The notes beneath the pieces were generated by a model. That model saw nothing but the letters and a program-made list of their open reading frames with translations, was not told the origin of the DNA and did not search any database. A stretch of 64,000 nucleotides of DNA from Pristionchus mayeri (Eukaryota > Nematoda > Chromadorea > Rhabditida > Neodiplogasteridae): positions 38,878,901 to 38,942,900 of the forward strand of contig BTRK01000006.1 in assembly GCA_036245805.1 (NCBI GenBank), given 5' to 3'. Position 1 is the stretch's first letter. Every line of letters starts with the position of its first letter. Below are positions 11,269-23,299 of this stretch, piece after piece. The position numbers and the translations under genes are program-made.

Positions 11269-13416
11269 GGCTGTGTGGAGAGCAAAATAGCACTGGCGAG
11301 TGGAAAACAACCTGCAAAGGCGGTTATTATTCAGTAGTGAGAAAGCGTAAACTCACCGACGTTGGAGCTCGAATCGGAGTGGCTAGGATCGTGTGGGCAT
11401 TCACGACAGAGAGACGATGTGAGATGTCGTCTCTACAAGCACAAAATTGAGGAATTTAAGATGAAAACAAAGGAGAAACAAAGACAATTGCGAAAACCGC
11501 CAGACTCAGCAAAAAGTGAAGGACGCACTAAAAATGTGCGCTTATCGCGCAGTCGCGCACAAATCAAATTCCCGATTTTCCGGCTGGCTATCGTAAATTA
11601 AGTTTTCATCGAATCCGATTGTTCGAGAATTTCAATGCTTAGAAATTTGAAATAAGTGATAATTGGCTACGCTTAAATCAATGAAGGCACTAAATATATA
11701 CAGATCGAGTGTTCTAAACATTGATGAAGGTCGGGCTATTCACCAGAATACCGTAATCTGCACATGGATCTACGTCCTTCGTTATTCGAATGCAAATAAA
11801 TGCGAAACGTGCACAATGGCGCTACTCTGAGACCTACTCTGTTTTTCGCTTGCATCCTTGCTCCCTCCTTCCTTCTCTTCTCCCGTTCTCTTCTCTCTAT
11901 TTTTCTCCAGTCCTTCGTCTGACAGAACTGTCTCCCCCTCCCTCCCTTCCATCGATCTCAACAGTCGTTCGTTTACGAGGAAGAACCCGTCAACCCATCC
12001 TATAATCAACCCACGATTTGCTAATCTCCGCCTTCCTCTTCCTCCCTCCTCTCGAATATTCTCCTCTCCATTCTCTCTCTTCTACTTCTCTTCGAGTGTC
12101 TTCATTGGACTCCATTCAGCTACTCGATGGTTCCCAATAGTCTCCCTCCTTTCTCCTTCCTCTCTTCTCTTCTCACTCTTCCGTTTCAGCAACGGGCACT
12201 GCTCTAATTCTGTTTTGCATCTTTCCTTTCACTCGCGAGGGTAAAGGCTGTCCTCCTACGATGTTCAGATGACGTCTATCTCCTCCTTCCATCTTTCCGT
12301 GAGAGTGCCGCTCTCCAAATTGCCTCATTCAATCTCTCCTCTCACTGGTCAACACGTTACCCATGGTTTCTCATCGTGATCATTCAGTCCTTCATCCCTA
12401 CTTATCCCAGTGACAGCTCCTCTGGTCCTCCCTCTCCTCATCTTGTAATATTCATGGATCCGCGTCCGTTTTCTCCACACTTTTGCTCATTTCTCTTCTT
12501 CTCCTCATTCTTCGTCCATTTATTCTCGCATCCTCCTCCTTCTTCTTCTTCTCCTCTTCTCTTCCATTCTCTTCGCCCTTTTCCGTCAATCTGCTTCTCC
12601 TTCTCCGTTAGACACCCGTCCCTGGATACCTAATTCCTCGTCCTCAACATCTCTCTCCAGAATGGCAGACAATCTAGCGACAGCGATGCCATCAGGGATG
12701 GAACTGCTCAACATCCATCCCTCCGCCTCCAAACCCTCTCTCATCTCCTCCTTCTGGTCTCTCCACGTCCAGCTTCCGGTTTGTCTTTCTACTCTCGTCT
12801 TCAAATTCAATCAACGATGTGTGCTTGCCCCAGCAATTCACGAGACTGCAATAGACAAAGAGAGTATTGTGTCCACCTTCCCTCCTCTCTCTGAGTAGAC
12901 TCGGATGAGGTTCCCACGGGACTTCTCTTTCGGCGAACCCATTGAAAGTTGCCAAATCCAGGCAGAAGGTCGCCTCGGATACTCTTTTACAGTGTCAATT
13001 TCCAGGAGAATAGGGCAAATTAGGAGAGAAAGAGGAGATGAGAAAGGGAAGGGAGAGAGCGGAAAAGAATAGTGTCGATGTCAAGTGGATTAGAAGCGAC
13101 CACGATAAAAGAAAGCGATTGGATGGGGGGCTGAGTCAATGGAGAAAGAGAGAGAGCATGCAACATCGAGAGAGTGCTTCAAGTAGTCTCTCGAAAGGGA
13201 AGGCCAGACGATGAAGACTCCCAATTAGCGACCTTTGAGACTAAAGCTTACCGAGTACCAAAACCAGCAAAACATCGCTAAATTCAGTAAAGAAGCACGT
13301 ATGCACGATATTGGCTGCGAAAAAGTGCAAAATTGTATTTCCTTATCTTGGTTTGTCCTTATTGCGCTCAAGAAGAGTAACTCAGATGCTCTTATCGAGA
13401 TCAAGAAGGTCCACCA
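11269..13416. other. intergenic region with 0.8 kb pyrimidine-rich tract
   Basis: Lies between the RUN/PH gene start and the gene at 13417. From about 11850 to 12640 the plus strand is strongly C/T-rich (CTCCCTCC, CTTCTTCTCC), with open frames on several frames that reflect composition only. One possible exon at 12662-12778 begins MADNLATAMPSGMELLNIHP and ends at a GT donor, but no phase-compatible partner was found. Probable promoter or 5' UTR territory. Confidence 0.4.
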
Positions 13417-14281
13417 ATGGGAGGCTGGTATACCCTGAATGCGGGAGAAGGAAGCGGATCTGGTCGTATTCATGGCAGATTGCAGAATGCAGAAGCGATG
13501 GAGGCGGATCTCCGATGCGCCTCGCAGACTTCCCTCCCCGATGTTGGCCCCATCCAGACACCCCAACCAGAGTCGAGCAAGAACCGAATGAGCAAGAGTC
13601 TCACTGGTATGGATGAATATCATTCTCTTTTGGTCTTGTGAGCTAGCTACACTTGAAGCCCCGCGCTGAGCCTCTCCGACTTATTGAGAAAAATACTGGA
13701 AAATACCATACGTGCTACTAGGTAGAAGCAGGGGAAAAGGAACAAATAGGTAACGGCTGTATTATAGGTTGCTCGGAATTGTGTAGAAATGCTCAATTCT
13801 CAGATCTGGCAAATTCCTCAGTCGATCCCACGATCTTCCATCGCGAGTGCGAGCCGCCATCTGCACGAAGCCAGGTTTGGCATTTTGTAAAACGTTAATA
13901 TTATAAATTTCGTGAATTCTTTATCTACACTGGTGTTTCAATTTTTAATTTTCACACCTAACTCACACCGCTCAAAATATTGTTCCCCATGTCCGATGGC
14001 TCTCCGTTGCGCTGCGGCGCATGGTGAGGATCTGCCATGGAAACTCACCAAGGATAATTGACTTCCCATTCAATTCAATTTATTTATCCACCAAGAATCT
14101 TTTGGTGTCTAATTTGGAAGCTTATCCTCGGAAGATCATCCGACATATTACCCCCTCTTCATATCCTCTCTCCATTCAGGAAGACTCGGCCGAGAAGCAG
14201 CGTCGGATCTCCTTCTCAGTGCAAGAGTGGCTGAGGTCCATCGACGATCCCCTCCCACCCATTCAGATGACCAACGCCTAG
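13417..14281 (+). CDS. small conserved-looking protein of unknown function, 120 aa
   Basis: Three exons agree in phase: 13417-13606, 13804-13874 and 14180-14281. The protein starts MGGWYTLNAGEGSGSG and contains SKNRMSKSLTG across the first junction. It ends KQRRISFSVQEWLRSIDDPL, then PPIQMTNA and TAG. An in-frame TAA lies just upstream of the ATG, supporting this start if no earlier exon joins. Gly at position 2 would allow N-myristoylation, but the context is not diagnostic. RRIS is a basophilic kinase-type site. The exon borders are TTCTCAG/GTTTGG and ATTCAG. No signal peptide or membrane segment is visible. Family not recognised. A second frame is open across exon 1 but does not continue. 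Confidence 0.6.
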
Positions 14282-15189
14282 AGAGATAGACCTCGACGAT
14301 GACGTCGTCTGATCGTTGACCTCGATCTCTCGAATATCGTTGTTGATAGCATCATTGACGCGTCATCGACGGAATCCCTCCAATATCCCCTACTGTTATC
14401 ATATTTGTCGTCGTAGTTAGACTGTTGTTCACGATATCAGGAGTAAGTGCTGGCAAGTAGTGGAATCCCACCGGCACTTACGCTCTCTCCTGACTCTACG
14501 GAGTTCCGCCCACACATCCTCTCGCTAATTGCTAGTCTATGTATCGCTTTATCTCTCTCGATCTCCGTTCCTTGATCTCATTCTTGCAAGTTTCCGGTCT
14601 AAACGACAACGTTTTATTAACACTTTACCATGCTGAGGCAAATACAACAAACAAGAGGCTGGCCATGACAATTACATCGACATTGCTAAGATTTGGCCAT
14701 AAGGGTAATGGGAGGCGGGAATTGAAATGGTAAAAAACAGATTGGGGCGAGGAAAGAAATATTGGGGGTTGAACGAGCAATTGGGAGAGCAACGAGGAAC
14801 ACGTGAGAGAAGTCAGCAGAAAGAGAGAATAAACGAGGATTGAAGCAACTGAGAAACAACTCGTACGACCGAGAGAGAGAGTTGCTCGTGAGAGTTTACC
14901 GAGAAGAGGGAAAGAGATTGGAAACGAGGGATTGACTACGTCACTAGTACTCTACGATAACTGAAACCGGCGCATTATGCACAGTAGTTGAACGGGGATA
15001 AAGAGAGAGAGAAAACGGAGCGAGCTGGGATGATCGGTGTGGTGGTGGATTCAACGAGAAATGCTGAGAGATTGAAGGCGATTAGACGGGCAAGGAATAT
15101 GAGCGAATGGAGTAGATAGATCGGGGTAGGGTACACGGGGGTGATTCTGGTGCCACGAGTTTTGGTTCCGATGGTTCCGATGGTTCCGA
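14282..15189. other. intergenic region between convergent genes
   Basis: Shared 3' territory of the 120 aa gene and the Nop16-like gene. It holds a stem-loop at 14437-14493, an A/G-rich tract (14700-15050) and a short tandem repeat of GTTCCGATG near 15165-15190. No coding exon was seen. Confidence 0.5.
14437..14493 (+). other. imperfect stem-loop, 57 nt
   Basis: The outer arms TCAGGAG/CTCCTGA enclose inner arms GTAAGTGCTGG/CCGGCACTTAC and a loop of about 16 nt, with a one-sided bulge between the two stems. It lies about 155 bp after the stop at 14281. It may be a 3' UTR structure, a transcription pausing signal or a small-RNA precursor; nothing in the sequence decides. Confidence 0.4.
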
Positions 15190-18100
15190 TTACTCCGGGT
15201 TCTCCTCCAGCCACTGCGAGACCGTCTTGCCCTCGGCCTTGGCGGTGGTGTACGCGGCAAAGTGCGGCGACTCCTGCAACGATTGGCACCTCCGATTACT
15301 GTAATCGATCGATTTTCGAACCTTGAAGATGCGGATCTTCCTCTGCAGTCCGCGGGCGCTCTCTCTGTACACGTTCGACTCGTCGGCGGCCATCGCCTGC
15401 AGTTATCGATTCACTACCGTAATCTTACAGTAAGCAAACGCAATTATCGATTGACTACCGTAGCACTACAGTAGGCAAACTCACGTTGAAGTTGTCGCCG
15501 TACTTGTCGATGAGGGTGGAGCAGAAGATGATGTCTTTGGGCAGCAGCTTGTACAGGCGGTCACTGCAAGGGGTTGACCATTATTCATACTCAATGCATG
15601 CATCGTCCATGCAACATGAGGTCTGTTCTACTAAAGACACTCCGAAGACTATCTCTCTATTGCACTCGAGATTTCGAGAAACTACACAAGGATCTCTTCA
15701 TTCTATACACTTCGCATCGTCTCTATCCAGAAAGTGGATGAAATAAAGAGATGAGCATCATAATTTCGAAATCTCACTACTCATTCACTCTCTTACCCCG
15801 GACTGGGCGAGTGCGAGCGTCTGAATCAATATCATTTATAGTGGGAGGAGCGAGGGTGTCTGGCACCTGTCTCGCTCCTCGGAGGAGGTTGTGGTGGTGG
15901 GTTCAAGGTACCGAGAGGGAGTCGAGGGACGGGAGAGAACGAGGCGATCGCAGGCGAGGACGATGGGCTTGTGCTCGATCAGCGGGTGCTTGGGCGCCTC
16001 GGCCAACTTCAGAAGCTGCGCGTCGATAGTCATCTTCTGTAATAGGATTCGATTGATTCTCACGTTTTTCAGTCACGCCTCCAATTTGTGAATCGCAAGC
16101 TACGATTTGAAGCATCATCTGCATAACAAAATGGCAACTTGTTTGGGCATCCGCAACATCAACAGGAAAGGTAAATGACTGATTCATCGAAGAGTAGAAG
16201 CTCACCATGGTGTCGTCGGTGATGCTGATGTCGGGGTACTGCTTCCTGAGCAGATCCTGGGCGAGCTTCTGAGCCTGCAATGGGTGGATTCAGAAGCCAT
16301 CGACGACGACGTCGCCTACCTCCACAGCGAACTGCGTCGGATTGTCGATTTCCTTCTGCGCATGGAGCACTGCAAGGAAAAATTTAATATGGACAGACTA
16401 AACTCTAATGAGAAGGACAAAAGTTCTTGGCAATGGACACTTGTCAACATTTGAACAACGAATAGATCAAGAACTACGTTGTTCAAATTTTACTACGTGT
16501 TCATTCCCAAGAAAATTCGTTTATCTCATTATAATTAGAGCACACTGAACACACCAACCACTAAGCTGTTGCAGGAGTAATCTATCATAGCGACTTCTAG
16601 CATCCATTGTCTATCGAGAGGGCGAGAAAAGGTGACACAATCACCCTCGCTTCTTTTCTCGGGAGAACAAGGGGTGATGTCTGTTTGAGCAATCCGCACT
16701 ACTACACACCATCACATCCACACTTCTCATCGAGAACTTGTGAACACGGAGGATCTCCATTCCACACACTGATAATTGCCCGGTTCTAATTTTAAATTTG
16801 TTTCCGAGATCAAACCATGACATATTTCGAATGGGTTTTCGCATTTCTTATTGGCAACCCCACATCATTTCACCTTTCTTTCTCAGTGTGAAGAACGTGA
16901 AAACATTCTGTATCATAACACTAGAACCTCGTTACACCCTCGAGTGTAGATAATAAACATTTATTAGATGGGTTACCGGTGGTGTTGTCTTCAGCCGTCG
17001 AGGTGATCTCGTTGACCTGAAGGGGAGGAGAGAGTTGAGCGGGCGCATCCTACAATATTCTAGTAGCTACGCTAGACCTTAGTCCGATTAAGATCGCAAC
17101 CTTAAGGTTTAGATATTATCTCAGGACAACAAGGGTTCGATCGCTTGTGAGTGTGCACGGACATTGCGGAGTAAGTCAGTTAGCGAACGAGAGGGAGAGA
17201 GAGGGCGCGGATTGAGTCAAGTGAATACCTCCTTGTCCTCTGCCGAGTGCTGCTTGCCGCCCTTGCCCTTGTTCTTCTTGCTCTTCTTCCCCTTCGCAGG
17301 CTCGAACTGTGAGGGGGGGGGGAATGGTGCTAACAACGGGGTTATCAGGCTCAATCCCGGCCAGGTTGTGAGGATAGCATGAGGAGTTTAGGGAAAATCG
17401 GAAATGGGTAAGGACTCGACTCGAGTTATACAGCCAATTGTGTGAGGAAAGGCATGAACGTTTCAAAGTGTTGGGGTAAATAGTAGACTCCGGTTAACAA
17501 ATATCGGCCAATTTCGTGATCATAAGCAGTTTTACAATCATGGGTAATGGGGTATGCTTCAACGTTAACATTAGGAATAAAGCGCCGGGTTGAAATCGAT
17601 GGACGGGACTGAATGTGAGGGAAGAGCAGTACCTGAGTCTCCTCTCCGTTGGTGGCGGAAGCCTCAACCTTTGACGCGTAGTCAATCTCCTCGACACCGT
17701 TGTGACCGTTCTGAATTGATTAATGAACTAATTAATTAATTAACTAAGTAGTTACCGTCTCAGGCTCGGCGACGATCTCCTCGCTCTTGCCTCCCTTCTT
17801 GTTCTTCTTGCTCTTCTTCGACTGAGACTGAAATTGAAATTGAGATTGGCATAGAGGTTTCGGACCCACGATCGGGAGTAGACTCATGAACTCGTATAGA
17901 CTCATTCCTGCATCTACTAGTGGTGGACGGTTGTCAGCTGCTCGTGAGAAGGGGAACATGCGCGTACTACGGTCATCCTTATCACTAACTAGTCATACGC
18001 CTCGCCTCGCTAACGCAACAACAAGTGGTTCCCCCGATGACCAATGAAGACCGATCACGCCTCTTGCGCACACTTTTTCTCCAATCATCCCATCTTTCAC

Positions 18101-21100
18101 TCGAAATGCGTGCACAATCGCTCCATTCTCTGCGCTTTGTCATCCCGACCCCGTTAATCGATGGATGAGAATGGTAAACAAAGGGACGCGATAAGAACTC
18201 GCAAACGTAATCCTCGCTCACCTCTGCAGGTGCATCAGCAGTCTCTGCAGGAGACTCCTGAAATGGTTCACACTAGATCGATTGTAAGCTACAGTAACCT
18301 CGAGCGATACCGTAAGCCCTTGACCTACCTCGGTGGGGATCACGGTCTGCTCGTAGGCCTTCTCCTGGACGTCCTCGATGACGGTGTGGCCGTTCTGCAA
18401 TTTGGCCTTCTGTAGATTTGGGTACTCACAATCAGGGCTCCTGAGTACCCAAGCTACACTATCAGAATTTTCAGGATACGGTAGGGTTACTGTACTTACA
18501 GAGGCAGACTCGCTCTCGGAGTTCTTCTTATTCTTCTTGTTCTTCTTGCCTCCCTTCTTGGTCTCCTCGTTCTCGGCGAACTGGTTGGCCTCTCGCTTAA
18601 GCTCGTAGATCTCCTCGACGTCGGCGTCCTTCGGAATCGCCTGATTCGCACGTTGATAGTGTTGTTGAATACGGTAAGATTACTGTACAGCCAAATATAG
18701 TGCGATAAATATCGGGAAATTGCCATTTACTTGCACACAAATTGAATCTTCGGATCATCTCTAATTATGAAGGCGCGAATTAGCATCAGTAAGCAGCTCT
18801 AAAGATAGTACCTCAGCCTCGAGGGCGGGCTTGGCTGCAGCGGCCTCGGCGGCCTCCTGCTCTGCAGCTGCTGCGGCCTGAATCGCTCTGCTATCTACCA
18901 TACTCCCCTTCCGTGACCTACCTCCTTGGCTGCCTGCTCCTCCGCTGCTTCCTTCACAGCCTGGAAAGTCCCTCATTACCACTCTTCTTCGACAAATTTG
19001 TTTGCTATCGAGCTAGGCAATAGAGAGTGCAAGCGCGTACTATCTACCATTACCATTTAACTAGTGCGGGGGAAAACTAAGTTTCTCTCCTTTTCTCATG
19101 CTCCTTAGATTCACAGCCACAACTAGAGTGCATGAGAAAAGGAGAAAGGCAGGCAACAACTCAAAATACCCGCCTACGATCTCTATTCAGGATGGGGTGT
19201 TCCCCTAGTGCACCACTCTCAACAACTACACGATAACAACACGTGCGTGGTCACCTTGCTCTTCTTGTTTTTCTTCGCTCCCTTCTGAATGAGATTCCCA
19301 TTGACCTTTCCCCCATCTGACCCTCACTGACCTTCTCCTTGGCCTCCTGCTCTGCCTTTGCCGCAGCGGCCTCCGCCTCGGCCTGCAAACAATCGATAGA
19401 CTACCGTACTCCTTCGTCGTGACCTACCTTTGCGGCCGCCTCCTCCTGCGCCTTCTGGGCAGCAGCAGCAGCTGCAGCGGCTTCGGCGGTTTCTGCCTCA
19501 GCCTGAAGTGAGCATTGGGAAGGTTAAAAGGGCAAAGATCAACCTTCTCCTTGGCGATACGCTCCTCCTCGGCCTTCTTCGCCGCATCCTTCTCGGCCTG
19601 GAATTTCAAAATTAAATCTAAATGAAAGATCATAGATCAAACAAACCTTCTCAGCAGCCTTCCTCTCCTCCTCGGCCTTCTTGGCGGCTTCCTTCTCGGC
19701 CTGAGAGTATGTTCTTTCACACCCATTCAGGGGACATTTTGTAGTATCATTTTAAAACTTTAAAGAGGATAAAAAATGTTCCAAATCCATCGTTCGGTTC
19801 AAAAATGAAGAACGATATGTCCCCAATGTTTCACCTTCTCGATGGCCTTTCTCTCCTCTTCCTCCTTCTTCTTCGCCTCCTTCGCTGCCTTCTCAGCAGC
19901 ATCCTTCTCCGCCTAGAGAACATTTCATTGCAAGTGGAACATAAACTTTACGATGATTATGTTCCGAAAATAATGCTCATTTTGATTAGTTTTTCCCCCA
20001 CCTTCTCCTTCGCGAGACGCTCCTTCTCTGCAGCGGCTGCGGCCTCCTTCTCGGCCTGACAATTTTAATTAATTAATTAATTCCTACTATTTTTATTATT
20101 TTAGCAAAATTTAGTTCACCTTCTCCTGTGCCTTTTTCTCCTTCTCAGCTGCAGCAATGGCTTCCTTAGCGGCCTAAAATGGGCTGTTTCATCATCCCTA
20201 CTCAATCTCTCGCACCTTCTCCTGTGCCTTTTTCTCCTCTTCCTCCTTCTTCTTCGCCTCCTTGGCTGCCTTCTGTGCGGCCTGAATATAAAATATTGCT
20301 GACTGTAGCCAGCATGCTCTCTTTCTGCATACAATATTGTTTTCCTTTAAACCACTCGTATGCTATAACCGTGAGCAAGCGTGACGTCATCGATAGTTCA
20401 TTAGTCGTCCTTACCTTCTTCTCCTTCTCGGCCTTCAGCTCTTCCTGGTTCTGGCCCGACTGAAAGCGATTGATTGTGTTGTGCAACTGACGGTGGCCTG
20501 AATAACTCCGGGAATGGGCAACAAACCTTGTTGGCCTCCTTCTTCTGCTTCGCTTCGGCCTCCTGAAAATACCCATGTATTCTTCCTCTTCTCTAATAGG
20601 CACTAGAGATTACAAAATGGCGTTCAAAGCCAGTTTTCAGCAAAGTCAAAGGCTGTTGTGTTATTGTGGCTTTTGTCATCTCATCTCCGCACCTTCTGTT
20701 CGTGCAGCTTCCTCGCCTCTTCCTTCGCCTGCTTTCTGGCGGCCTCCTGGTCAGCGCGCTCCTGCAGAGCTTTTTTTGAGATACTAATGTCCTCAGTGGC
20801 TGATTTGAGCAACCATCTTTCCCCAATCCTTCGATGCTAAATATTCACAATCAGCCCAGAAATTCCAAACCTTCTGGAGAGTGATCTTCTTGACTTCCTC
20901 CTCCGACTGCTTCTCGGTGCGAGCAGCCTCCGCGCGCACCTTCTTCTGAACAGAAATATATTTTTTAATTGAGCTCGTATTCTGACGTCCCAATGTTCAC
21001 CGGCTTTGCCTCATACAGAATCACAATTCACATTTGAGGGTTTATCTAGGGTCCACAACGTGGATAGCCGATGTTTCGGAATCTGGACAAAAGTGGGTTA

Positions 21101-23240
21101 AAACAGTCCCATAGGGTCTCAATAACATCCTCCTTTTGGAATTAGATCGATATCTCATCTCTAAAGCGAGATACAGCTCGAGAAGCACGAGCGACGAGCA
21201 CAACGGGAGAGGGGGGAAAGGCGAGACGAGAGGAAAAGTGGGCGGAGTCAATCTCTCCTCTCTTCTCCTCTCCCCTTTGTCGCACCCCCCTCCATTATTC
21301 CGCCGATTTCGCTATACAAATGAGTGAAATACCGTTCTAATCTTCGCTTAAGATATCCCCCGATTCTTTTGTGTGTATTGTAGGAGCATTCAAGTAAAAA
21401 ACATCACATTTATCGATTAGGGCCACAATTCACGCGCAAAACAACAGAAATTAGCACAATAAAATAAGAAAGCGAGTGAATGGTGCCAGCAGACCATTTA
21501 ATTCTCAGAAAGACATGGAAACTAGGGAACAGGGTATGGATACGGTAGGTGGATACTGTAAGTGGTCAGAGAAGGCCGAGATAGATAAAAAGATAGAAGA
21601 GGGTAGGGGAGGAGAAAATACAGACGGAAAACAACCAGACGAAATGGCAAGCACCTACGAGGGAAACATTCGTGCTGAGCACAAGAACAAAGATCGACAG
21701 AATATAAAATTTCTGAGAATAAGAAACAAATTTACAATAATTAGTCATAAATAAATCTATTGAATACTTTGGAATAAAAATATCTGATATACTCAGAATA
21801 ATATGATATAAAAGATCGATCTACAATAAGAAATGCAATGACTATGCAGGCTGACAAAGAAAGTTTAAATTGGTGGGGAAGTGGATCAGATAAAATTTTC
21901 GAGCAAGTCGAACAATAATCATTTAGGGAGGACTCTAACTGGGAAAGGGGGGGGGGTGGTCGAAGGAAATTAGGGGAAATGGAGGTGACCAAACTGGTCT
22001 GACCTCTCCTGACGATCGAAGAGACGACTCCATCCTCTCTCACGTCTTCTTCCAATCGATGCTCTGGCTCTGAAAAAGTAGATTTTACAATTTAGAAACA
22101 ATGCGCACATGGAAACCACTATCTCCATATAAATGCCTACCAATTTTATCGTACAAATAAGAAATACGACTAGGAAAATAACTAAAAAACGGAGGAAAAT
22201 CTGACGAATTGGACGAACCAAAGCATCACGGATGTATACAACGCGTTAGAGTGCATGAACAGAGGTAATTGATAGCAAAACATAAAGGTTATAAAGGTTA
22301 GCTAAGAAGAGTAATCAATAATCACAGCAATACTTACTTACGCATTAGAGATGGAGCGAAAAACGGATCAGGCCGGCTAATCCTATCAATTATGAGTGTT
22401 GAACGCATCGAAACCGCACCAAAACGGGAACAGTGATAGACCAGTTCACGTAGACTAGGAACAAGCAAGAAAATGCATAAAATAATCGATGAAAACGCGA
22501 TAAAAATCGATAAATCGATAAAACAGCCAGCCGAATATATCGTTCCGAGAGTATCCTTTCAATGCCTCATCGACGGTAAATAGCGGAACTTGCTTAGAAT
22601 TTCTCCCGGAGCTTCAAAAAAATCAAATGAGGAGCACAATTAAACGAAAGTATAAATCTTCGTTTGCTTTCGCGTTTTGGACTGATATGAGACCATTAAA
22701 TATGAATATTGCCCGACGAACTTATAATTTTTCGTATAAACGGCTTTTTAACCTCATTTTTTCAATTTTGACCTACTTAGAGGAGTCAGACCTAGTTCGT
22801 CGAGCAACCACTCGATTTGTCTCGGGGAAAGCTATCGCATTCTTTTTTGGTCGACCGTTTTGGTCGCGAATTACGCATGTGCTCCTCAAATCTCGCTTTA
22901 GATGGGAAAACTGTCCGAGCCCAGTGGGCGGAGCTTGTGGTGCCTAGGTTTATCTCTAGCTAACCTCCTTGGCCTTCTGCTCAGCAGCGGCCTTTTTCTG
23001 TGCGTCCTCTTTCTGCTTCTTCTGCAATGATCAAAGATCAAGGAAGCACAAAGGCCAAATCACTGACCTCCTTCAGGGCGGCCTTCTCTGCCTTCTTCTT
23101 GGCCGCATCCTCGGACGAGATCTAAGAGTCGGGATGATCTTTGATCTCTGAATTCTCTCCTCACCTCAACGGGCTTCGCAACGAATGCGAGATCTCTGGC
23201 CTTCTGAATCTTCTCGTCGGAGTGGACTGCGGTGAGGATC
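15190..23240 (-). CDS. long coiled-coil protein with C-terminal Nop16-like domain (5' end unresolved)
   Basis: About 30 exons of 36-140 nt. The first recognised exon (to 23240) reads ILTAVHSDEKIQKARDLAFV and needs an upstream exon. Next come KKKAEKAALKE and QKKAAAEQKAKE-type exons, then after a 2 kb intron an array between 19.3 and 20.95 kb. Most of these units begin AEK or AAK and end EK, e.g. AEKEAAKKAEEERKAAEK. All predict one long charged helix. Lys-rich linkers follow (GGKKNKKNKK, KSKKNKKGGK, KKSKKNKGKGGK). The C-terminus is LYKLLPKDIIFC, TLIDKYGDNFN, AMAADESNVYRESARGLQRK, IRIFK, then SPHFAAYTTAKAEGKTVSQW and a stop at 15190. The YGDNF-x-AMA-x-D-x-N-x-Y-x-x-S-x-x-x-LQRKIRIFK pattern matches the Nop16 ribosome-biogenesis domain. 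A nucleolar role is inferred. Most coil exons are multiples of three in phase 0. Confidence 0.72.
16403..16540. repeat. foldback of about 138 bp in an intron
   Basis: The left arm begins CTCTAATGAGAA and the right arm ends TCTCATTATAATTAGAG. Inner arms (CATTTGAACAACG/CGTTGTTCAAAT) flank a short central spacer. It sits in an intron of the Nop16-like gene. Probably a small MITE relic. Confidence 0.65.
19086..19145. repeat. hairpin with 16 bp perfect arms
   Basis: TCTCCTTTTCTCATGC and its exact complement GCATGAGAAAAGGAGA are separated by about 28 nt. It lies in an intron of the coiled-coil gene. It could pair in the pre-mRNA; function unknown. Confidence 0.6.
20960..22960. other. large intron of the coiled-coil/Nop16-like gene
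   Basis: About 2 kb with no supported exon. It has a G10 run near 21947, AT-rich sequence from 21.7 to 22.6 kb, and a final GTGGGCGGAGCTTG segment at about 22924 that recurs near 63692. By far the longest intron within the recognised part of this gene, so it could hold an internal promoter; nothing proves it. Confidence 0.35.
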
Positions 23241-23299
23241 CTGCAAGAAATGTTTGAGATTATCCTGATGGGTTGAAGTGTATCCCACTCCTGAAGGCT

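Noticed and set aside
11850..12640. Long open frames in the pyrimidine-rich tract
   Set aside because: Ser/Pro/Leu-rich readings are what C/T-rich DNA gives in any frame; no splice or start evidence.
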